Shown here in pieces: positions 7,168 through 15,268 of a stretch of DNA of 34,452 nucleotides; positions within the stretch are counted from its first letter, which is position 1, and each line of letters begins with the position of its first letter. Origin of the DNA: Clostridia bacterium (GTDB lineage Bacteria; Bacillota; Clostridia; Oscillospirales; CAG-272); contig JAGAJV010000148.1 of NCBI GenBank assembly GCA_017625915.1, forward strand, positions 1-34,452, written 5' to 3'. Under the pieces are notes generated by a model that saw only the letters and a program-made list of their open reading frames with translations, was not told the DNA's origin and made no database searches. Made by a program: the position numbers and the translations under genes.

Positions 7168-8089
7168 ATATTTCAACCTCTATCATCTCGTCCCCATCAA
7201 GCTCAAAATCATATAGCCCCACTTTTTTAATTGATCTATTTTCATAAGTGGTATAATAAAAATCACAGCTGCTCATATCCATACAAGAGGTATATATGGT
7301 ATAAACAGCCTTGCCTGTGTCTGTAATTATACACCCCATTGGTACAGATACGCTATCCATTATATGAAAATACCTATTAATCCTGCTTTTATCCACACAG
7401 GTGTGGCTTTTTGTGTAAATTGCTCTTATAAATCTGGAAGCAGAGGAAAAATCCCCGGGCAACCCAAAAGCACCAAGCCCCCTTGAATAATTTTCTAAAT
7501 CAACATTAGGACAAAGGGTATTTGTAGGAGTTTTACTGTTTAAGCCCATATAATTTGAAGCATTTATCCTGTGATAATTAAAATCGGGACTGTTTGTCAT
7601 TACTCCAAAATCATTTTTGTGAATTTTAAAAAAGTCCGCTGTTGCCTCAACCACAATAGCGCCACCTTTATCAGCAAGCATCCAATGTAACGGTGTCGCC
7701 TGTAACTCATACGAAAAGCTATCACTTGTAATATTTATATCTTTTAAAAGCTTTATTGCTTCAGCCACGCTATCTGAGTTTCTTAAAATATAAGGTATTA
7801 GCTCAAAGGACGCAATATTTATTTTTCCCTCAGTGCGTGGCTGATAAATCGCATATTTTGGAAAATTCAGCCCCGCCATACAAAGCCCATTTTCGTTCAT
7901 GGCATCATAATATAACGGCACACCGTTTTCTATATGTGCAATCCCTATTATCGCATTATCCCTTATATCTTTTTCATATATATAATTAAATCTGTAGCCC
8001 CTTGGTGTTATAACCACACTTTCCCCATAGCTACATTCTAAATCCAGAGTTCTGCCAAAAAGTCCATCATCAAAAATCGCAGTACACAT
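7166..8089 (-). CDS. Choloylglycine hydrolase family enzyme
   Basis: 307-residue N-terminal-nucleophile hydrolase of the bile salt hydrolase/penicillin V acylase family. Met1 is followed by the nucleophile Cys2 (MCTAIF), which would be exposed by Met removal. Other active-site residues are in place: Arg13 and Asp16 in FGRTLD, Asn75 in AGLNFP, Asn166 in MTNSP and Arg219 in SSASRF. Length is close to the family norm (about 315-330). The start has a good ribosome binding site, GAGGTG. No signal peptide. Whether it cleaves bile salts, penicillin V or acyl-homoserine-type amides cannot be decided from these residues. No clear promoter is visible in the short gap behind it. Confidence 0.85.
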   Translation of the reverse strand: MCTAIFDDGLFGRTLDLECSYGESVVITPRGYRFNYIYEKDIRDNAIIGIAHIENGVPLYYDAMNENGLCMAGLNFPKYAIYQPRTEGKINIASFELIPYILRNSDSVAEAIKLLKDINITSDSFSYELQATPLHWMLADKGGAIVVEATADFFKIHKNDFGVMTNSPDFNYHRINASNYMGLNSKTPTNTLCPNVDLENYSRGLGAFGLPGDFSSASRFIRAIYTKSHTCVDKSRINRYFHIMDSVSVPMGCIITDTGKAVYTIYTSCMDMSSCDFYYTTYENRSIKKVGLYDFELDGDEMIEVEI

Positions 8090-8122
8090 AAAATCACCTC
8101 AAGCTTAATATGCCCAAATATA

Positions 8123-8156
8123 GCAAAAAACACACTCAAGCGAGTGTGTTTTTTGC
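8123..8156 (-). terminator. Terminator of the sigma/beta-propeller operon
   Basis: Perfect 15-bp stem, 8123-8137 with 8142-8156, and a 4-nt loop with T run on the minus strand, just after the beta-propeller stop codon. Confidence 0.85.
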
Positions 8157-8157
8157 A

Positions 8158-10128
8158 TTATAAAATTTTAATTACCTTGAAATCCTTATATCCAAACATA
8201 TAGAAATATCCATCAATATAAATTGCGCGCTTTACGTGGTTTTCTCCAATCAATTCAGCATCTGCAAGAGGAATAAGCTGGCCATTACTAAATAATAGCA
8301 GTACATATCTGGATGCATCCGGCTTGTAAGTATAGCTATCATATCCAAAGCCGAAAAGCTGATTTTCTCTATCAACATAATAGGACTTATAATCGGTAGA
8401 ATAGTATGCATCTTTGATTTCATATGAGCAAACAGATTTTACACCGTTTTCGTATTCAGTATATACCTCAACCTTTATTGTGTCCCAAACGTCGCCTCTG
8501 CCAATACCGAGTAAAAATCCGTTACCAATATTAATTAGTGAGGTAGAGAAGCCTTCGATATTACCTGTTTCCTTATAGGTAATATTGTTTATATCACTTA
8601 AATCAAAGAAGAACACAGGGTCCGTTAATTGTACGGCGGTACATACATATGCGTAGTCCTTATCAAACCTTACCGAGCAAACAGTTTCACCCTTAGGTGC
8701 AAAATTTTCAACTGAAGAGGTTACCTTCCAAGAAGCTAAATCAATACAGTATAGACTAGCGCTTGTTCCATCTCTGCTATCTATAAAGAAGGATTCATTT
8801 CCCTCATAGCTGTAATATTTTCTAGTGTAAGACTCGGTAGTTGTAACAACTCTTAGAATATTTTTATATTCGTCAAGGCTATATCTGTCCTTAATATATC
8901 CGTCAACTGTAACAGAGCCCTTAATGTCAAATTTGTCACCGTAAGAAATGCAAGCAATTTCAGTAACAGTCTTTCGTTTTACCGATACAGTGTCGCTAAT
9001 ATCCTCGCTTGAGCTGTTTGTAGCATATATGGCATTGTTAGTTATATAAACCTCGTCGGAATATGAAAGGAAGCCGGCACAGCCACTTAAATCAAGTGTG
9101 CTTTCGTCAAGTAAGCTAACTACTGTGTAATTCTTGCTTTTTATCCTGTCAGGGCAAACGATGTTTTCCATAGGGATAAGCTGACTTTTTGTTTCATTAT
9201 CATAGTATATTTTAGGAACAAAGGTTTCTGCGTTAGAATAATCAATATTGTAATATGTTTTTTTAGTAATTACAAGCAATTTGCCATTAACCATTCTTGA
9301 TGTAGAATAGCTGCCCTCAACCAAAACATAATTTTTGTGAGAGATTTTTGTAGCATCACTAACATCTAATGCAATAATGATAGTACCGTTCTTAATACTG
9401 CTTTTCCCGGTAGTGCAGTCCTCACCACCTGAAATATACGAGCCAATTATGGTAACGGTTTTACAATCCTGTGATAAATACATTTCTTTATTATAATGAG
9501 AAATGCTTATGCCTGTTCCAATAAAATAATTGCTTACATCAAGACTGCCAACTAATTTTGAATTTTCACCCTCAATAGAGTAAATATTTAAAATGCTATC
9601 CGATAAATAGTATATATACTTATCGCTTCTTTTTATAAGGTCGCCCTCAATAACACCCTCAACCTGATTGTCGGTAATCTCCTCGTAATTGCCATTTCCG
9701 TTTTCAGCGTTACCACCGGAGCCGTCCGGTGAAGAGCTAGTAGGAGGCATAGGGGCACCGCTGCTTACAGAAGAATTATCAAAATCAACATCATCTTTAT
9801 TATCAAGTGCGCCGCCAACTGCTGAAAATGAGCTTAAAAGCTTATCAAAATTATTCTTGTATTTTGGCTTAACAACTGATAATGCATTCAGCTTTTCAAT
9901 AATAGGGAAGTATTCGCTGTTTTCATAAGCTGAAACATCAGGCACAGCTTCAGTAAATGGAATAAATAAATAAAGATTTAACGCAGTTACCATTAAGCAA
10001 ATGCAAGCGGCAATCAAACCAAATCTTACCCAGTTTATTTTCTTTTTTTGTTTACTTTTAGGATTTGCTTCGTCAATATATTTATCGTCAAGCAAATTCA
10101 TACTGTCAAGCAGCTTCTTATTTTTCAT
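8158..10128 (-). CDS. Membrane-anchored beta-propeller protein (anti-sigma partner candidate)
   Basis: 656-residue protein with a cytoplasmic N-terminus, one membrane helix (about 35-58, VRFGLIAACICLMVTALNLY) and a large outer part. A Ser/Gly/Asn-rich linker at about 125-150 leads into a series of WD-like blades (for example YIYYLSDSILNIYSIEG and YAYVCTAVQLTDPVFFFDLS). This matches the beta-propeller domain family found next to ECF sigma factors in Clostridia. Its ATG overlaps the TGA of the sigma gene (ATGA), so the two are translationally coupled. By position it could sense an envelope signal and hold the sigma factor, but a zinc anti-sigma motif is not visible; that role is inference. Confidence 0.8.
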   Translation of the reverse strand: MKNKKLLDSMNLLDDKYIDEANPKSKQKKKINWVRFGLIAACICLMVTALNLYLFIPFTEAVPDVSAYENSEYFPIIEKLNALSVVKPKYKNNFDKLLSSFSAVGGALDNKDDVDFDNSSVSSGAPMPPTSSSPDGSGGNAENGNGNYEEITDNQVEGVIEGDLIKRSDKYIYYLSDSILNIYSIEGENSKLVGSLDVSNYFIGTGISISHYNKEMYLSQDCKTVTIIGSYISGGEDCTTGKSSIKNGTIIIALDVSDATKISHKNYVLVEGSYSTSRMVNGKLLVITKKTYYNIDYSNAETFVPKIYYDNETKSQLIPMENIVCPDRIKSKNYTVVSLLDESTLDLSGCAGFLSYSDEVYITNNAIYATNSSSEDISDTVSVKRKTVTEIACISYGDKFDIKGSVTVDGYIKDRYSLDEYKNILRVVTTTESYTRKYYSYEGNESFFIDSRDGTSASLYCIDLASWKVTSSVENFAPKGETVCSVRFDKDYAYVCTAVQLTDPVFFFDLSDINNITYKETGNIEGFSTSLINIGNGFLLGIGRGDVWDTIKVEVYTEYENGVKSVCSYEIKDAYYSTDYKSYYVDRENQLFGFGYDSYTYKPDASRYVLLLFSNGQLIPLADAELIGENHVKRAIYIDGYFYMFGYKDFKVIKIL

Positions 10129-10685
10129 ATAACAATTCCTTCCTTTCTTAAAAACTCTCGTAGCATTTCACGAGTTCTCAAAAGTGTAACCTTTACCTTG
10201 CTTTCACTAAGTCTGTAATCAGAGGCAATTTCCTTTATGGAGCTTAAATACCAATACCTACGCACAAAAATTTCTCTTGTTTCCTGCATTAATGAGCCAA
10301 CAAAGGTATTCAAAGCATATTTCAGCGTAAGCTCGTCAGCCAAAGCTCTGCCGTCAGTGCTAGTGTCGGGTATAGCCTCGTTTAATTCGTCAAGCACTAC
10401 ATCGACACAGTCATTTCGCTTTTTGGCTCTGTTTAAATGGTATCTGTTTAAAGCAATGTTTCTTACAATCCTGCCAACATAAGCCCTAAGACTCTTTGGC
10501 TCTTTTGGCGGAATAGAATTCCAGGTAGCTAAATAAGTATCGTTGACACATTCCTCTGAATCTAAAGAGGAATTTAGAATATTATAAGCAATATAATGGC
10601 AATACTTACCGTATTTTTCCTTAGTTTCACTTATTGCCTTTTCATCTCTTGCAAAATACAATTCAACTATTTTGCTATCCTCCAT
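10125..10685 (-). CDS. ECF-type RNA polymerase sigma factor
   Basis: 186-residue extracytoplasmic-function sigma factor. Region 2, which binds core and the -10, spans about residues 25-95 with the signature DSEECVNDTYLATWNSIPP. Region 4, which binds the -35, spans about 130-180 with the helix-turn-helix SIKEIASDYRLSESKVKVTL. There is no region 1 or 3, as usual for ECF factors. It has a strong ribosome binding site (AAGGAGGTGACC) 4 bp before the ATG. It is the first gene of a two-gene operon with the beta-propeller protein. The promoter at 10719-10745 looks ECF-type, suggesting self-activation. Confidence 0.92.
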   Translation of the reverse strand: MEDSKIVELYFARDEKAISETKEKYGKYCHYIAYNILNSSLDSEECVNDTYLATWNSIPPKEPKSLRAYVGRIVRNIALNRYHLNRAKKRNDCVDVVLDELNEAIPDTSTDGRALADELTLKYALNTFVGSLMQETREIFVRRYWYLSSIKEIASDYRLSESKVKVTLLRTREMLREFLRKEGIVI

Positions 10686-10718
10686 AAGGTCACCTCCTTA
10701 AAGCGCTTCATCCTAATA

Positions 10719-10745
10719 GACAGAAATTACATACCAAAGGTTACA
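10719..10745 (-). promoter_or_regulatory. Candidate ECF-type autoregulatory promoter
   Basis: On the minus strand: TGTAAC (10745-10740), 17-bp spacer, TGTC (10722-10719). This is close to the TGTAAC-N17-CGTC promoter class used by Bacillus ECF factors such as SigX. Expected start near 10712, about 27 nt before the sigma ATG. No sigma-A promoter fits as well here. Confidence 0.5.
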
Positions 10746-10820
10746 AAAATTGCAATATTTTCTTATTTTAATATATCACATTTGCAAAATAAAATCAATT
10801 GTGTTATTCTATCCAACAAA

Positions 10821-10853
10821 AAATATCAAGGCAGAGTAGCCATGATATTTTTA
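10821..10853 (+). terminator. Hairpin with T run, no gene in front
   Basis: AAATATCA (10821-10828) pairs with TGATATTT (10843-10850), with an inner GGC/GCC helix and one A-A mismatch, then TTATA. The outer stem has the same sequence as the terminator at 11677-11710. No plus-strand gene precedes it. Confidence 0.5.
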
Positions 10854-10880
10854 TATACTCAATGGAAAATTTTGTCGATT

Positions 10881-10908
10881 TTGGTAAAAAATTGTTTTAT
10901 AATATAAT
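10881..10908 (+). promoter_or_regulatory. Sigma-A promoter of the InlB-repeat lipoprotein gene
   Basis: TTGGTA (10881-10886), 16-bp spacer, TATAAT (10903-10908). A start near 10915 leaves a leader of about 23 nt. Confidence 0.6.
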
Positions 10909-10937
10909 TGAATCATTTAAATAAAGGAGAGAAGAAA

Positions 10938-11678
10938 ATGAAGCTTATAAAATTTTTGTCACTAATGCTTTTGTCTATTATAATGATAATTCTTTTTGTA
11001 TCCTGTGTGTCAGAAAATTCTGACGATAATGACAAAAATCCATATAAGGGTAAAAGCTATACTGTAACCTTTGAGGCAAATGGTGGAAATGCAGTAGAGC
11101 CTAAAACAATAAAAGAAAATCAAGCATTAAGCGAGTCAATTATACCCACCAAGGATGGCTATAAATTTGATGGTTGGTTTTTAAATGCAGAGCTTACAAC
11201 CGAGGCAAGCTTTCCAATTACCATTACAAACGATGTGACTCTTTATGCAAAATGGTTAAGAGTATCTGATATGATTAGCTGTAAAAATGTTCACTTAAAA
11301 TGTTGGAATGGCTATGATGATACAGCAACCTACTATGTAACACCGGCAGGCTTTGACTTAGATAGACTTAATGAGTTAGGCTACACAATGAAGATTATAG
11401 TAACATATCAGGTATATTATGAAAAAGATTATGATGTGCCATTAGGCATAGGCTACGCAGGAGCACCTGAATATAATGCAAGCCTTATCAATTCCAAAAA
11501 TTACGGAGATGTTGACGAAGATATGCCGACCTCAACCTCAGCAAGCTATAGGTCGCTTGAATGGGTTTTAAACATTTCAGATTTGAAAAATGAACAGCTA
11601 AGACTTATTTTTAATACCGATAATATTCAAAATATAGTTTATTTTAAAAACATTACTGTTTCATACACCTGCTATTAA
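10938..11678 (+). CDS. Lipoprotein with one InlB B-repeat domain
   Basis: 246-residue predicted lipoprotein. Start at ATG 10938 behind AAGGAGAG; an in-frame ATG at 10908 lies on the -10 box and is rejected. The signal peptide MKLIKFLSLMLLSIIMIILFVSC ends in a lipobox Cys. Residues of about 38-105 form a Listeria-Bacteroides (InlB B-type) repeat: YTVTFEANGGNAVEPKTI, then DGYKFDGWF and VTLYAKW. The C-terminal 140 residues are a beta-rich region I do not recognise. Such repeats occur in cell-surface proteins of Firmicutes. It appears to be a single-gene unit with its own promoter and terminator. Confidence 0.8.
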   Translation: MKLIKFLSLMLLSIIMIILFVSCVSENSDDNDKNPYKGKSYTVTFEANGGNAVEPKTIKENQALSESIIPTKDGYKFDGWFLNAELTTEASFPITITNDVTLYAKWLRVSDMISCKNVHLKCWNGYDDTATYYVTPAGFDLDRLNELGYTMKIIVTYQVYYEKDYDVPLGIGYAGAPEYNASLINSKNYGDVDEDMPTSTSASYRSLEWVLNISDLKNEQLRLIFNTDNIQNIVYFKNITVSYTCY

Positions 11679-11710
11679 AAATATCAAGGCTAATTTGCCT
11701 TGATATTTTT
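11677..11710 (+). terminator. Rho-independent terminator
   Basis: Perfect 14-bp stem, AAAAATATCAAGGC (11677-11690) with GCCTTGATATTTTT (11697-11710), and a 6-nt loop, overlapping the lipoprotein stop codon. Confidence 0.88.
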
Positions 11711-11733
11711 ATTTTTATAATGTCGCAATCAAA

Positions 11734-11781
11734 GCCTTCCCCTTGAGGGGAAGGTGTCAGCAAAGCTGACGAATGAGGTGT
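11734..11781 (+). repeat. Two-hairpin dispersed repeat, copy 3 (divergent)
   Basis: First hairpin CTTCCCC-TTGA-GGGGAAG, second hairpin TCAGC-AAA-GCTGA, then GAATGAGGTGT. Same two-hairpin architecture as 7074-7122 and 22132-22180, but a different subfamily in the first stem. Confidence 0.6.
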
Positions 11782-11789
11782 AGAAATCG

Positions 11790-13538
11790 CTAAATTGTCG
11801 CATAAAGCTTATATAATTCAGCATAAATGCCATTTTTCTCAATTAGCTCCTTGTGGGTTCCGCTTTCCTCAATGCCCTTTTCAGTAAGCACCAAAATTCT
11901 GTCGGCATTTTTAATGGTTGTAAGTCTATGTGCAATTGTAAAGGTTGTCCTACCCTTAGCCAGCTCCTCAAGGGATTTTTGCACAAGCCTTTCGCTTTCG
12001 TTATCAAGAGCGCTGGTTGCCTCGTCAAGAATAAGAATGGGCGGATTTTTTAGGAATACACGGGCAATTGAAATTCTTTGCTTTTGACCGCCCGATAGCT
12101 TAACGCCCCTTTCACCTACATAGGTATCATAGCCATTAGGCAAGCATTCAATAAATTCGTGTGCGCCTGCCAATTTTGCAGCCTCTTTTATTTCCTCGTC
12201 AGTTGCATTTTCCTTGCCGTAAGCAATGTTTTCCTTTATGCTACCGGAGAACAAATAAACATCCTGTGCCACAACACCGATATTTTCTCTTAAGGAAACA
12301 AGCGTTACATCCTTAATATTAGTACCGTCAATTAAAATTTCTCCCTCTGTTGCCTCATAAAAGCGTGGAAGCAAGGAGCAAAGAGTGGTTTTGCCACCAC
12401 CGGATGGGCCAACCAGGGCTATGCTTTCTCCCTCATTAACCTTTAATGTAAGATTTGCAATAACCTCGTCCTTGTTTTCCTCATAGCGGAATGAAACTCC
12501 CTTAAAATCAACACGCCCCTTGACATTTTCAAGTATAGTAGCATTTTCCTTATCTAAAATCTCTGGCTCTGTGTCCATAATTTCCATAAAACGCTCAATA
12601 CCACTCATTCCATTTTGAAATTGCTCTGCAAATTCAACAATTCTGCGTATTGATGTAAGCAATGTAGAAACATAAAGTAAATAAGCAACATAATCAGGCG
12701 CTGTAATATCACCGTTTACAAGGAAAATACCACCCACAATTACAACCACAATATACATAATTCCGTCAAAAAGACGAGTGGTCGAGGTAAACGCACCCAT
12801 TGCGTAGTATCTTTCCTTTTTAAGCCTTAGATACTCACAGTTACCCTTTTCAATTTTTGCTTTCTCTAAATTTTCCTTTGCAAATGCCTTTGTTACTCTA
12901 ACGCCTAAAAGGCTATCCTCAATTTGCGAATTTAACTCGCCAATTTGCTTTTTACTCTCTGCAAAATTTCTTTTAATAATTCGTCTGAAATATATAAGAG
13001 TAAAAATCATAACAGGAATAATAGCAAAGGTTATTAATGTAAGATATAAGCTTACAGTGCTTAAAATTATAAATGCACTGATAATCTTAATTCCTGCTAT
13101 AAAAAATTCCTCAGGGCAGTGATGCGCAAACTCTGTAACCTCAAATAAGTCAGTTGTCATTCTTGACATAAGAGAGCCAACCTTAGTATTATCATAGAAG
13201 GAATGTGATTGCTTTTCTAAATGGGAGAATAAATCCCTACGCATATCAACCTCAATTTTTGTACCCATAATATGACCAATAGATGTCATAAAATAGTTAG
13301 CACCTGTGTCGATAATTCTAAGGACAATATAGAAAAGACCAAGCTTTAATATAAAATCAACCGTAAGGGAGGATATATCATCCATAGCCCTGCCTGTAAT
13401 TTCCTTTACCAAAAGAGGCAATACGATTTCGCAAAGAGTTGTAAGCGCAGCAAATAATAAATCTACAGCTACAATCCAACCGTATTTTTTGTAATAGGGC
13501 AAAAATCTTCTTAAAAGCCCCTTCTTTTTCTCTTTCAT
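11790..13538 (-). CDS. ABC transporter, fused permease and ATPase
   Basis: 582-residue exporter half-transporter. Residues of about 20-300 form a six-helix membrane domain of the MsbA/LmrA type. The ATPase follows: Walker A GPSGGGKT (377-384), signature LSGGQ (481-485), Walker B ILILDE (501-506) and H-loop His537 in AHRLTT. One subunit has one half, so it should work as a dimer, with itself or another half not seen nearby. Its cargo (lipid, drug or peptide) cannot be told. It has its own promoter (13563-13591) and a GGAGGTGA ribosome binding site. Confidence 0.93.
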   Translation of the reverse strand: MKEKKKGLLRRFLPYYKKYGWIVAVDLLFAALTTLCEIVLPLLVKEITGRAMDDISSLTVDFILKLGLFYIVLRIIDTGANYFMTSIGHIMGTKIEVDMRRDLFSHLEKQSHSFYDNTKVGSLMSRMTTDLFEVTEFAHHCPEEFFIAGIKIISAFIILSTVSLYLTLITFAIIPVMIFTLIYFRRIIKRNFAESKKQIGELNSQIEDSLLGVRVTKAFAKENLEKAKIEKGNCEYLRLKKERYYAMGAFTSTTRLFDGIMYIVVVIVGGIFLVNGDITAPDYVAYLLYVSTLLTSIRRIVEFAEQFQNGMSGIERFMEIMDTEPEILDKENATILENVKGRVDFKGVSFRYEENKDEVIANLTLKVNEGESIALVGPSGGGKTTLCSLLPRFYEATEGEILIDGTNIKDVTLVSLRENIGVVAQDVYLFSGSIKENIAYGKENATDEEIKEAAKLAGAHEFIECLPNGYDTYVGERGVKLSGGQKQRISIARVFLKNPPILILDEATSALDNESERLVQKSLEELAKGRTTFTIAHRLTTIKNADRILVLTEKGIEESGTHKELIEKNGIYAELYKLYATI

Positions 13539-13562
13539 TTAATCACCTCCATATATCAAGAT

Positions 13563-13591
13563 ATTGTACACCAAATTATCTGAAAAGTCAA
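13563..13591 (-). promoter_or_regulatory. Sigma-A promoter of the ABC exporter gene
   Basis: On the minus strand: TTGACT (13591-13586), 17-bp spacer, TACAAT (13568-13563), about 24 bp before the ATG. Confidence 0.75.
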
Positions 13592-13594
13592 CAA

Positions 13595-13618
13595 AAAACA
13601 CGCCAAAGGGCGTGTTTT
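13595..13618 (-). terminator. Terminator of the hydrolase-rubrerythrin operon
   Basis: Perfect 10-bp stem, AAAACACGCC with GGCGTGTTTT, and an AAAG loop, 16 bp after the rubrerythrin stop; T run present on the minus strand. Confidence 0.8.
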
Positions 13619-13633
13619 AAGCTTAAATTTTTA

Positions 13634-14170
13634 TTAATAGTTTTCAGCCTTAATTTCAAAGTAAGCCTTAGGATGTGCGCAAACAGGGCAAACCTCAGGG
13701 GCTTTTTTACCAACCACAATGTGACCGCAGTTAGAGCATTGCCAAATAGCATCGTTATCTCTTGAGAATACAAGATCACCCTCAATGTTTGCAAGAAGCT
13801 TCTTGTATCTTTCCTCGTGCTCCTTCTCAATCTTAGCAACCTGCTCAAACAGGTAAGCGATATGGTCAAAGCCTTCCTCTCTTGCTTCCTTGGCAAATGT
13901 AGGATACATTTCTGTCCATTCGTAGTTTTCACCGTCAGCAGCGTCCTTTAGGTTAACATCAGTAGCACCAATGCCGTCCTTTAAAAGCTTAAACCAAATT
14001 TTTGCGTGCTCCTTTTCATTAGCAGCAGTTTCCTCAAAAATTTTAGCGATTTGTACATAACCGTCCTTCTTAGCCTTTGAAGCATAGTAGGTGTACTTGT
14101 TTCTTGCTTCACTCTCGCCAGAGAATGCAGCCATTAGATTTTTTTCTGTCTTTGAGCCCTTTAATTCCAT
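13634..14170 (-). CDS. Rubrerythrin
   Basis: 178-residue non-haem iron protein that reduces hydrogen peroxide in anaerobes. The N-terminal four-helix domain carries the diiron ligands, including Glu19/Glu21, the ExxH at Glu52-His55 and a second EKEH in the fourth helix. The C-terminal rubredoxin-like domain has two Cys pairs (Cys145/148 and Cys161/164). Length is slightly below the usual 190. It starts at ATG 14170 with an AAAGGAG site, 21 bp after the alpha/beta hydrolase stop, so the two are probably cotranscribed. Supports an anaerobic host. Confidence 0.95.
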   Translation of the reverse strand: MELKGSKTEKNLMAAFSGESEARNKYTYYASKAKKDGYVQIAKIFEETAANEKEHAKIWFKLLKDGIGATDVNLKDAADGENYEWTEMYPTFAKEAREEGFDHIAYLFEQVAKIEKEHEERYKKLLANIEGDLVFSRDNDAIWQCSNCGHIVVGKKAPEVCPVCAHPKAYFEIKAENY

Positions 14171-14191
14171 AATAGAATCTCCTTTACAAAA

Positions 14192-15139
14192 TTATTTTTT
14201 ATTATATCTATCAATACAGAGTGCAGTAAAATTTAAATATGCACTCTCATATTTTTCGTTATCACTCATATAACTCATTCCGTGGTCAGCACCCTTAAAG
14301 GTGTAAAGAAATTTATCCTTGCTAACGCAAGCATTATAAACCCTTCTTGACATCCAAACAGGAACAAAGGTATCCTCCTCGCCGTGAAAAATAAGAATAG
14401 GAATATTGGTATTCTGCACAGCCTTGTATGCGCTTGCTTTGTTTAATACACACCTGCCAAAAATAAGCACGCCAAGATAAGCAAATGGATATACAAGCTT
14501 TGAATTCATTCCTCTGTCCTTGCAGAATTTTCGTATAATCTCACTAGGGGACGAATAAGGGCAATCAGCTATAATTCCAACTACATTGTGTGGTAAATCA
14601 AGCTCTGACGCCATAAGAACAGTAGCACCGCCCATCGAAATTCCCGTAAGAATAGTAGGTGCGTTGCCATAATTCTCATTTGCAAATTTCACCCACGCTA
14701 AAGCATCATATCTTTCCTTAACACCAAAGCAAATTGTATTGCCGCCACTTTTTCCGTGAGCGCGCTGGTCAACCATAATAACATTAAAGCCTGACCTTAA
14801 TGCAAGTAAAAGCCCGCCGCAAAAGTCACGCATAGGGCTACCCTTATAGCCGTGAAATAAAATCTGCATAGGTGCGCCGGCCTTAGTGTGATAATATCTT
14901 CCGTAAAGCTTAGTGCCATCATATGATTTTATAGATATTTCTTCAAACCTCAGCTCATTTACATAGCTTATTAATTCCTTTATATGCTCCTTAGCCTTTT
15001 TATATTGCTCACTGTCAGGAATTTGCCCCGACATAACCTCTCGCTTGGTTGGAGAATAAAATGCTCTGAAATATCCAAACAAAGCGCCGCCCAATATTGC
15101 AAGCAGAATAATACCAATTCCAATGTATAAAAATAACAT
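14192..15139 (-). CDS. Alpha/beta hydrolase, membrane-anchored
   Basis: 315-residue serine hydrolase. An N-terminal membrane helix (about 2-24) anchors it. The catalytic triad is visible: Ser168 in GISMGG, Asp256 in HGEEDTFVP and His286 in GADHG. The oxyanion-hole motif is FHGYKG (95-100), and DQRAHGKSGG is typical of the BAAT/Hydrolase_4-like group. Likely an esterase or lipase of small substrates; a more exact role is not visible. First gene of a probable operon with rubrerythrin, divergent from the MFS transporter gene. Confidence 0.85.
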   Translation of the reverse strand: MLFLYIGIGIILLAILGGALFGYFRAFYSPTKREVMSGQIPDSEQYKKAKEHIKELISYVNELRFEEISIKSYDGTKLYGRYYHTKAGAPMQILFHGYKGSPMRDFCGGLLLALRSGFNVIMVDQRAHGKSGGNTICFGVKERYDALAWVKFANENYGNAPTILTGISMGGATVLMASELDLPHNVVGIIADCPYSSPSEIIRKFCKDRGMNSKLVYPFAYLGVLIFGRCVLNKASAYKAVQNTNIPILIFHGEEDTFVPVWMSRRVYNACVSKDKFLYTFKGADHGMSYMSDNEKYESAYLNFTALCIDRYNKK

Positions 15140-15169
15140 ATTTCCCTCTTAAACTGTAGCTCTACCAAT

Positions 15170-15198
15170 ATTATATATTTTTGCCATAAAAATTTCAA
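15170..15198 (-). promoter_or_regulatory. Sigma-A promoter of the hydrolase-rubrerythrin operon
   Basis: On the minus strand: TTGAAA (15198-15193), 17-bp spacer, TATAAT (15175-15170). It is back to back with the MFS promoter, eight bases apart. Confidence 0.75.
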
Positions 15199-15205
15199 TA
15201 TATAA

Positions 15206-15234
15206 TTGAAAAATAAAAAATATTATGTTATCAT
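15206..15234 (+). promoter_or_regulatory. Sigma-A promoter of the MFS transporter gene
   Basis: TTGAAA (15206-15211), 17-bp spacer, TATCAT (15229-15234). The two -35 boxes of the divergent promoters form the short palindrome TTTCAATATATAATTGAAA (15193-15211). Confidence 0.65.
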
Positions 15235-15268
15235 ATATCACGAAATAATAACGCATAGGAGCATAATT

